Assembly: GCA_964627305.1 (NCBI GenBank)
Contig: CAZVHP010000003.1
Location: 124,001-188,000, forward strand
DNA from: WJKG01 sp964627305
GTDB taxonomy: Bacteria; Zixibacteria; MSB-5A5; GN15; FEB-12
Length of the DNA stretch: 64,000 bases
Direction: 5' to 3'
The position numbers and the translations under genes were made by a program. The notes beneath the pieces are model-generated. The model saw nothing but the letters and a program-made list of their open reading frames with translations. It was not told the DNA's origin and did no database searches. Below are positions 58,220 to 64,000 of this stretch, piece by piece; position 1 is the stretch's first letter; every line of letters begins with the position of its first letter.

Positions 58220-58999
58220 CTAACTGCGTTTCTTTCGAATCAAGTATGAGCGGATTATCACTACCAGTATCAGGGCGATGCCTACCAACACCCATAGCGT
58301 GGTGCGGCTGTCTGCGGAATCGGCGCGGTCAGGTTTGACCGTAGTATCGATATCCGCCACCCGCACAGGTTCTGAGGCAGCGGCTCTCTCCCAGTTATCC
58401 GTCGACATGGAAGTGAAAATCGCCCTGAAGGTCTCCAGGTTATCGTTGAACTGGTCTCTCGGTGCGTAGAAGAAGAAGTTGGCGGCACCGTGTTCGTAGT
58501 ACTTCACCGCAATGACGTTGTACTTCTGACCTTCGCGGGGCGGTCCCATCGCCAGTTTGATGACGGTGATACCGCGCTCGTGATCGACATAGGGGACCTT
58601 GAACGCCATCCTGTCCCAGAATTCATCGAAGGGGATCTCGGCGCGGCTGGTGCGGTATTCTGCGGCCAGCTCGTTGGCGACCGAGTCGATCATCTCTCGC
58701 GTGTAGACCCGCGACGTGTCCAGTTTCAGAAGCAGATATGGTCCGTCGAAAAACGGGCTGTTGTCTTTATGGGCAAGGACGACCTCGTAGTCGAACAGGG
58801 TTCTGTCGACAGCTCCGCTTTGCTGGAGAAACCCGTCGACTGTCACATAATCCATCTGGACCCAGTCGTCGGGGTACGTCAGGTAGAACTTGCCGGCGTA
58901 GCTGACGTAGTTCGTCGCCATGACTGACGCTGTCATAACCAGCAGCATCATGGCCAGCATTCCTGTAACTGTGTATCTGTGTTGTCGCAACAACCGCAT
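58220..58999 (-). CDS. Secreted, C-terminally anchored protein of the GlmL cluster
   Basis: 259 residues. Signal peptide or N-terminal helix (~10-28: VTGMLAMMLLVMTASVMA), then a ~170-residue extracytoplasmic domain (FYLTYPDDWVQMDYVTVDGF; AVKYYEHGAANFFFYAPRDQ) that recalls PsbP-like or TPM-like folds but which I cannot assign. A polar linker is followed by a single C-terminal helix (~232-250) and a basic end (IRKKRS). It would be bound to the inner membrane with its domain outside. It lies between the GlmL-type ATPase gene (21 nt) and the 374-residue gene (24 nt), in one operon. Confidence 0.6.
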   Translation of the reverse strand: MRLLRQHRYTVTGMLAMMLLVMTASVMATNYVSYAGKFYLTYPDDWVQMDYVTVDGFLQQSGAVDRTLFDYEVVLAHKDNSPFFDGPYLLLKLDTSRVYTREMIDSVANELAAEYRTSRAEIPFDEFWDRMAFKVPYVDHERGITVIKLAMGPPREGQKYNVIAVKYYEHGAANFFFYAPRDQFNDNLETFRAIFTSMSTDNWERAAASEPVRVADIDTTVKPDRADSADSRTTLWVLVGIALILVVIIRSYLIRKKRS

Positions 59000-59020
59000 G
59001 TGCAGATGGACTCCTTCGGC

Positions 59021-60886
59021 CTATTTCTGTTTAAGGCGCTCGGCCGGGTAGATATCGAGTTCGCTGTACCACCGGGTCAGGTAATCGACCCGCTGAGCAG
59101 CATCGAGCTGCGACAGGTCGAACGGACGACCGCGCCCGTCGAGGATGATTCCGACGACACCGCCATGCACCTCGGTCTCGAGCCGGTGCCCTTTGCCGGC
59201 GCCGACATCGAAGTTGCGCTCCGGCTCGAAGATTGCCTTGGCCGTCATGGGCAGACCGTTGTCCTGAATGCCCAGTTTGAAGAGTTTCATTTCTAGCGCG
59301 TTGAGTGTTCCCTCGACCGGACCGTCGGGCAGATCGATCTTGTACTTCATGACCGGTGTGTCGGATTTCTTGTAGACTCCGGAGGGGGCGACGCAGGTTC
59401 CCAGATGGATCAGGCAGTCCTTCTCGAACACCTCGGTAGCCGCTTTGGGCTGAACCTCGGTCAGTACGCCGAGCTGGGGCATCATGAAGATGGAATCCAC
59501 AGCCAGGCGGGTAACCCCCTCGGGGCAGAACGCATCGACCATCATCATGGCCGACTGTTGCCGTCTTGGCGCGTGGGAGAGAACCCCGCCGGAGCCGATG
59601 AGCATGTCGAGGCTCATCATGTTGACGATGGTGGCGCCGGAGCTGCTCTGATCGAAGGCGTCGGCAATCGTGCGCTGCTGCTGGACGCCCTTGAGCACGG
59701 TGGCGAAATTCTTGTGCTGGATGAACGCCAGCCTCAGGGCCTCGCGGGCAACAGCCTGTTCGAATATCAGCTCTTCCATTGACTGCGGAATGGTGGTCGG
59801 ACGGACCATTTTGTTCTTGACGCGGTTGCGAAGGTCGCGCTCGTCCATGTTGAACGGAACCCAGCGCATCACCATCGGCAGTGTGGCTTCTGCGAACACA
59901 TTGGAAATCGAATAGGACATACCAAGGTTGGCTGACACCGTCCGGTTGAAGACACCCTCCTCGGAGCCTTCCGGACGGAAGACGCTGAAGACGTCGGTGG
60001 TGGCGCCGCCGATATCGACTCCAAGCGCCTCGATGTTGTACTGCCTGGCGATGGTCTGGATGATCAGGCCGACCGCTCCCGGGGTCGGCATGATGGGAGC
60101 ATCGGTCCACGACATAAGCTTCTTGTAGCCGGGGGCCTGGGCCATTACATGTTCCATGAACAGCTCATGGATTTCCTCACGGGCGGGACCGAGGTTTTCG
60201 CGTTCGAGTACCGGTCGGAAGTTGTCGACAATACGCAGGTCGACCTTGTCCTTAAGCGTCTCTTTCACCTGTTCGCGGGCGTCCCTATTGCCGGCATAGA
60301 TGATCGGCAGCTTGTAGGAGGACCCCAGTCGCGGTCGCGGGTCGGCAGCGGCAACCAGTTCGGCGATTTCGACCACGTGGGTCGTGGTGCCGCCGTCGAT
60401 TCCGCCGCCGAGCAGGATCATGTCCGGGCGAAGGCGCCGAATGCGCTCGATCTGCTCGTGGGGGAGGCGCTTGTCGTTGGAGGCGATCACATCCATGACG
60501 ATGGCCCCGGCGCCGAGCGCGGCCCGCTCGGCGGACTCGGCTGACATCGATCGCACCACACCGGCCACCATCATCTGCAGGCCGCCACCGGCAGACGATG
60601 TCGATATGTACACATCGGTGCCGACATTCCCCCTGGATGGGCTGATAATCAGGTTGTTCTCATCGAGCAGCTTGCGTCCGGAAAGTTCCTCGACCTCCTG
60701 GACAGCATTGAGCACGCCCATTGTGACGTCTTCGAACGGAGCTTCCACAGTGGTCGGTGCCTCGCCGCGCACCTGCAGACGGTACTCACCGTTGTCGTAT
60801 TCAATGAGAATGGCCTTGGTGGTGGTGGAACCACAGTCTGTTGCCAGGATTACTTTGATGTCGTCGGGATTATCAAACTTCGCCAT
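59021..60886 (-). CDS. GlmL/MutL-type ASKHA ATPase
   Basis: 621 residues. Two ASKHA phosphate motifs are clear: ATDCGSTTTKAILIEYD at ~15-31 and GVDIGGATTDVFSVF near residue 290. Other conserved parts are TSSAGGGLQMMVAGVVRSM, ILLGGGIDGGTTTHVVEIAE and the C-terminal GAGKGHRLETEVHGGVVGI. The family's named member GlmL is a reactivating chaperone of adenosylcobalamin-dependent glutamate mutase (GlmS/GlmE). Neither mutase subunit nor any B12 enzyme is in the window. Instead the gene heads an operon of two envelope-linked unknowns and diverges from a set of membrane proteins. A role other than mutase reactivation is therefore likely. Confidence 0.85.
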   Translation of the reverse strand: MAKFDNPDDIKVILATDCGSTTTKAILIEYDNGEYRLQVRGEAPTTVEAPFEDVTMGVLNAVQEVEELSGRKLLDENNLIISPSRGNVGTDVYISTSSAGGGLQMMVAGVVRSMSAESAERAALGAGAIVMDVIASNDKRLPHEQIERIRRLRPDMILLGGGIDGGTTTHVVEIAELVAAADPRPRLGSSYKLPIIYAGNRDAREQVKETLKDKVDLRIVDNFRPVLERENLGPAREEIHELFMEHVMAQAPGYKKLMSWTDAPIMPTPGAVGLIIQTIARQYNIEALGVDIGGATTDVFSVFRPEGSEEGVFNRTVSANLGMSYSISNVFAEATLPMVMRWVPFNMDERDLRNRVKNKMVRPTTIPQSMEELIFEQAVAREALRLAFIQHKNFATVLKGVQQQRTIADAFDQSSSGATIVNMMSLDMLIGSGGVLSHAPRRQQSAMMMVDAFCPEGVTRLAVDSIFMMPQLGVLTEVQPKAATEVFEKDCLIHLGTCVAPSGVYKKSDTPVMKYKIDLPDGPVEGTLNALEMKLFKLGIQDNGLPMTAKAIFEPERNFDVGAGKGHRLETEVHGGVVGIILDGRGRPFDLSQLDAAQRVDYLTRWYSELDIYPAERLKQK

Positions 60887-60986
60887 GAACTGAGACCCTC
60901 TATGCTGATAAGCGAATCGTTTTTCTGCACTATCGTTTTGTCTTCTAACACATTACGCCCCGCAATTCGAGGCTGACAAGTTGACC

Positions 60987-61015
60987 AGTATAATACATGC
61001 CGAGCTGCTTGTAAA
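60987..61015 (-). promoter_or_regulatory. Promoter of the GlmL operon
   Basis: On the minus strand TTTACA (61015-61010), a 17-bp spacer and TATACT (60992-60987). The predicted leader is about 95 nt. Confidence 0.65.
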
Positions 61016-61202
61016 TAGCCTTTTTGATCCAGAATGGTCCGGGTCGCACTGGTCGCATATTCGGTATGGCCGGCTGGCGTCTGGTGGTGGGCGGGTGGTG
61101 ATTGTATCTTCGAGGCACTTGTCTCAGTGTGCGTCGGAAGTTGGATCTGTCGTGTTAAGGCTTTGAGCGACAGTGTGGTAGACTCCGGCGTCCGTTTTTT
61201 CC

Positions 61203-61231
61203 TTGACTTGGCCTGAGGGCGCGTGTTTATT
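61203..61231 (+). promoter_or_regulatory. Promoter of the DUF6754-like operon
   Basis: TTGACT (61203-61208), a 17-bp spacer and TTTATT (61226-61231). It leaves a leader of about 185 nt before the TTG start at 61424, long enough for post-transcriptional control. Confidence 0.5.
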
Positions 61232-61423
61232 GAACCCCGTTGCTTGTTGCAGGTTATCCGAACGCTATAGAAGCCTGAGAGATCGCCGTCTCGCGCAGCT
61301 TTCTTTGCACGGTTCAGCGGGCGTAAGAGTCTCTTTTTGGGCGCTGAAGCTGTCAGGTGAGACCGTGTGACAGCGCGCGAGCGCGCAAGATGACCGAACG
61401 CAGTTACCTGAGGACGCCGCAGT

Positions 61424-62737
61424 TTGAAGTTCGACCTTGGCACAGCCCGGCAGTTGAGGATCCTGTTGCTGCTTCTGGCGATGGCGCTTGCCACCGTGGT
61501 GAGTACCGGTGCCGTATCGGCGCAGGGAGAGCCGGTTGACCGGGTTGATCCGGATGTGACTGGCGAGCCGATGATCGATTCGGTCGCTATGTTGCCTGCG
61601 GACTCCATTCCCGACGAAGCCTATCCTGCCCCCCCAACTGATATTGCCGTCAAGGATACGCCTAATGACGATGGTGGCTCGATTGACATCTCCTGGTCGC
61701 TTTCGATTGATGATTATGAAGGTGGCAAGGTTGATCGCTATGTGATTATGCGGGCGCCAGCGGTGAATGGTCAGCCGGGCGAGTTTGTGGAAATCGGTGA
61801 TGTGACCGGGCGGGCGAATAAGGTTCGCGACGGCAATGCAACCGAAGGAGAGGCGTTCTTCTACAAGGTGGTTGCGGTAAACAGGGAGATACGCGACGGC
61901 GTACTCATGTGGGAGGCGACGACAGAGTCTGAGGCAGCCGGACCGGTGGCATCCTCGGCCCAATGGTTTGACTGGCGCCGGCTCAACGTGTTTGTTGGTG
62001 TTATCTTGTTGTGTGCCTTCATCCTGTATTTCATAAATCAGGCTCAGAAAGGTAAGGATCTGTTCATTCGCAAGATCGCTGGTCTGGAGGCGGTTGATGA
62101 GGCCGTGGGACGCGCGACCGAGATGGGCAAGAGCATCTTCTATATTCCCGGCACTCAGGACATGAATAACGTGCAGACGATCGCCGGTGTGACCATCCTG
62201 GGGCGCGTGGCTGAGCTGGCCGCCACTTATGACACGTGGCTGGAGGTGCCGGTGTCACGATCGCTGGTGATGGTGACGGCCAAGGAGATTGTCAAGGAAG
62301 CGTATAGCAAAGTTGGTCGCCCGGATTCATTCCACGAGGATCAGGTGCACTATCTGACCGATGACCAGTTCGGTTATGCGGCGGGTATTGATGGTATGGT
62401 GGTGCGTGAGAAACCGGCGACCATCTTCTTCATGGGGGCGTTCTACGCCGAGTCGCTGATCCTGGCGGAAACCGGTAATTCGATAGGGGCTATTCAGATA
62501 GCCGGAACGGCCATGCCCTCGCAGTTGCCGTTTTTCGTCGCGGCGTGTGACTACACGCTTATTGGTGAGGAGTTGTTCGCAGCCTCCGCTTACCTGTCGC
62601 GCGAGCCGAAACTGCTCGGTTCGCTCAAGGGGCAGGATATTGGCAAGGCGGTTGTGCTGGTTTCGATAATCGTTGGAGTAATACTGGAATCGCTCGGTAT
62701 CTGGGAGTTTTCGAAGTTGTTCCGGGTGATTGATTAG
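61424..62737 (+). CDS. Membrane protein with fibronectin III domain, DUF6754-like
   Basis: 437 residues from a TTG; an in-frame TGA at 61409 rules out earlier starts and GAGGA stands 10 nt upstream. Signal peptide (~1-34, ending VSAQ), linker, fibronectin type III domain (~66-165: PPTDIAVKDTPNDDGGSIDI, YVIMRAP, FFYKVVAVNRE), a membrane helix (~188-207), then a cytosolic alpha/beta domain with GKSIFYIPGTQDMNNVQTIA, LEVPVSRSLVMVTAKEIVKE and SLILAETGNSIGAIQIAGTA, and a last helix near 410-425. The C-terminal part resembles DUF6754. It is the first gene of the plus-strand half of the cluster. Function unknown. Confidence 0.65.
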   Translation: MKFDLGTARQLRILLLLLAMALATVVSTGAVSAQGEPVDRVDPDVTGEPMIDSVAMLPADSIPDEAYPAPPTDIAVKDTPNDDGGSIDISWSLSIDDYEGGKVDRYVIMRAPAVNGQPGEFVEIGDVTGRANKVRDGNATEGEAFFYKVVAVNREIRDGVLMWEATTESEAAGPVASSAQWFDWRRLNVFVGVILLCAFILYFINQAQKGKDLFIRKIAGLEAVDEAVGRATEMGKSIFYIPGTQDMNNVQTIAGVTILGRVAELAATYDTWLEVPVSRSLVMVTAKEIVKEAYSKVGRPDSFHEDQVHYLTDDQFGYAAGIDGMVVREKPATIFFMGAFYAESLILAETGNSIGAIQIAGTAMPSQLPFFVAACDYTLIGEELFAASAYLSREPKLLGSLKGQDIGKAVVLVSIIVGVILESLGIWEFSKLFRVID

Positions 62738-62752
62738 AATTGTAGCAGAGAT

Positions 62753-63400
62753 ATGCGTCGAGAAATACCACTTCTGATCACAGGCATTGTTGGTGCGGTT
62801 TTCGTACTGCAGTATTTTATTCCGCACTGGCCATTCTCGAAGATGAATGCCTGGTTCTCTGACTGGTTTTCGATCGTGGCGGCTTTTGCGATCTGGCTGG
62901 GTGCCTTGAATCTCATGAAGATATCACTGCAGAAGATCGCCGGTCGCAAGGAGGACTGGGGGTACGCTATCGTCATCATCGTATCCTTCCTGGTGATAGT
63001 GATTCCCGGTTTTGGCGGCGGTCAGGGGTATCGTGAGGCGGGGACCTTCTTTTCCTGGCTCTACGAATGGGTGTATACGCCGCTGTCTTCGACGATGTTC
63101 GCCATTCTGGCGTTTTTCGTGGCCTCGGCCTCGTATCGAGCTTTCCGTGCCCGTAATCTTGAGGCGACACTGCTGCTGGTGGCTGCCTTCTTCGTGATGC
63201 TGGGGCGGGTCCCGGTAGGTGATCTCCTCACCGGCTTCATGCCGACCGGCTGGCAGCTTTCTGATCTGGCCGGCTGGGTCATGAACTTCCCGCAGGCAGC
63301 GGGTCAGCGGGCAATCATGATCGGCATCGCTCTGGGCCTCGTGTCGACCTCGCTGCGGATCATACTGGGTATTGAACGATCGCACCTGGGAGGTGAGTAG
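62753..63400 (+). CDS. Polytopic membrane protein of the GlmL cluster
   Basis: 215 residues with about six hydrophobic helices (PLLITGIVGAVFVLQYFIP; WFSIVAAFAIWLGALNLM; WGYAIVIIVSFLVIVIPGFG; MFAILAFFVASASYRAF; TLLLVAAFFVMLGRVPVG; AIMIGIALGLVSTSLRIILG). No transporter or enzyme motif that I know. It starts 15 nt after the DUF6754-like stop and is followed after 5 nt by the next gene, so it is in the same operon. Confidence 0.65.
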   Translation: MRREIPLLITGIVGAVFVLQYFIPHWPFSKMNAWFSDWFSIVAAFAIWLGALNLMKISLQKIAGRKEDWGYAIVIIVSFLVIVIPGFGGGQGYREAGTFFSWLYEWVYTPLSSTMFAILAFFVASASYRAFRARNLEATLLLVAAFFVMLGRVPVGDLLTGFMPTGWQLSDLAGWVMNFPQAAGQRAIMIGIALGLVSTSLRIILGIERSHLGGE

Positions 63401-63405
63401 CAGCT

Positions 63406-64000
63406 ATGAGTACACGCACCTGGGAACTGCTGGTCGTCGCTGCCGTTCTGATCGTCTCGACGATTGTGTATCTGGGCAAGGTCGGGGGATGGATTGGCGG
63501 TGTGAGCTTCTCGCCGGCAGTATCAATCATTGTTATCATCCTCATTTTCCTGAGCCTGGTGTGGATACTCGTTCGCACGTTGAGAGGATCGCTGGTGGAT
63601 CGCAGGATTGTCTTTCTGTTTGTCGGGTTGGCGGTGGTACTGCCGTTTTTCATGTCGATCACGCAGAAGATCAAGATTTCTCCCGAGGTGCAGCAGTTGT
63701 ATGATGCCCTTGAGGCCCTGCCGCCCGGCTCGAAAGTGCTGGTGTCCTTTGACTATGATCCTCCCTCGGCGCCGGAGCTGCAGCCGATGGCGGAGTCGTT
63801 CCTTCGCTACTGTCTGCGGTCTGATCTGAAGGTGATCATTATCGGGTTGTGGCCGCAGGGTCCGCAGCAGGCGGATCTGGCGCTGCAGATTGCGCTGGAA
63901 GATCCGGAGATCCAGAGCAAGAGCCCGCAGTACGGAGTGGACTATGTCAACCTCGGGTTCCAGGCCGGTAACGAGTTTGTCATCCAGCGCATGGGTGCCA
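63406..64000 (+). CDS. Membrane-anchored protein of the GlmL cluster, cut by the window end
   Basis: The frame is open to the right edge (~198 residues visible). Three N-terminal helices (~8-28, ~33-55, ~65-85) are followed by a soluble alpha/beta domain: PPGSKVLVSFDYDPPSAPEL, SFLRYCLRSDLKVIIIGLWP, GVDYVNLGFQAGNEFVIQRM. No known catalytic motif is present in the visible part. It is the third gene of the plus-strand operon; spacing to the previous gene is 5 nt. Function unknown. Confidence 0.65.
   Translation, partial: MSTRTWELLVVAAVLIVSTIVYLGKVGGWIGGVSFSPAVSIIVIILIFLSLVWILVRTLRGSLVDRRIVFLFVGLAVVLPFFMSITQKIKISPEVQQLYDALEALPPGSKVLVSFDYDPPSAPELQPMAESFLRYCLRSDLKVIIIGLWPQGPQQADLALQIALEDPEIQSKSPQYGVDYVNLGFQAGNEFVIQRMGA

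Larger units (their letters stand above)
60887..61423. other. Divergent control region of the GlmL cluster
   Basis: 537 nt without a credible gene. It holds a minus-strand promoter (60987-61015), a plus-strand promoter (61203-61231) and, between them, ~190 nt of lower-complexity DNA with T-rich patches but no strong dyad that I can see. A GCGCGC-rich palindromic patch lies at about 61371-61386 in the plus-strand leader. Shared control of both halves of the cluster from here is plausible. Confidence 0.5.

Noticed and set aside
60850..61608. 252-codon minus-strand frame across the divergent control region
   Set aside because: It overlaps the start of the GlmL gene and of the DUF6754-like gene, contains promoter elements, and has basic, low-complexity composition.

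Overview
The window is GC-rich bacterial chromosome with a double-membrane, FCB-group character. Three proteins end in 'QNYPNPFNP'-type or related C-terminal sorting domains of the kind used by type IX secretion. Three PorV/PorQ-like barrels, a TonB-dependent receptor tail, a complete Tol-Pal operon and many PKD, HYR, dockerin and TSP3 modules are also present. A candidate phylum such as Zixibacteria fits best; this is inferred from content, not from a search. No rRNA, tRNA or CRISPR array is visible.

Layout. 1-3.7 kb (+): outer-membrane receptor tail, PorV-like barrel, large lipoprotein, terminator. 3.8-6.0 kb (-): membrane glycosyltransferase with TPR tail. 6.3-12.0 kb (+): two secreted proteases, an S8 subtilase and an M6 metalloprotease, both with sorting domains. 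12.2-15.6 kb (+): ferrous-iron operon of a Fur-family regulator, feoA, feoB and a small Cys-containing membrane protein. 15.7-22.7 kb (+): tightly packed housekeeping genes: ecfT, truA, transaldolase, purB, psd, pssA, purS, purQ, a DUF4321 protein, tatA and an unknown. 22.8-26.9 kb (-): signalling operon of a double-FHA protein, a phosphoesterase and a CHASE2 Ser/Thr kinase. 27.0-29.1 kb (+): dusB and an unpaired etfA. 29.2-30.6 kb (-): PKD lipoprotein. 30.9-33.4 kb (+): SPFH protein with three zinc ribbons plus a zinc-ribbon partner. 33.6-39.3 kb (+): secreted beta-propeller, two PorV-like barrels and an isocitrate-dehydrogenase-family enzyme. 39.4-41.7 kb (-): cohesin/HYR/TSP3/dockerin protein.

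42.0-47.7 kb (-): rdgB, then a low-GC accessory patch with a HEPN-like gene and an Abi-type gene, then a gene-free, hairpin-rich 0.5 kb segment, then murI, an amidase and smpB. The hairpin-rich segment lies between two copies of the last 20 codons plus stop of murI. Both copies encode the same peptide and differ only at synonymous positions and in the stop codon, as expected of an element that inserted in the 3' end of murI and rebuilt it. 47.9-49.1 kb (+): response regulator and PhaR-like regulator. 49.2-56.6 kb (-): ligA and the tol-pal operon (tolQ, tolR, TolA/TonB-like, tolB, pal, cpoB, one unknown). 56.8-64 kb: a small lipoprotein and a divergent membrane-associated cluster around a GlmL/MutL-type ASKHA ATPase with no glutamate mutase beside it. 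This cluster and the murI-tail element are the best candidates for undescribed biology.

Regulation. Many genes have a readable sigma70-type promoter with a 17-bp spacer, often with TATATT as the -10 box. In three cases (dusB, the glycosyltransferase, smpB) the predicted transcription start falls on or within about 2 nt of the start codon, which suggests leaderless mRNAs. Promoter, operator and start-site calls are from reading the sequence and are inferences.
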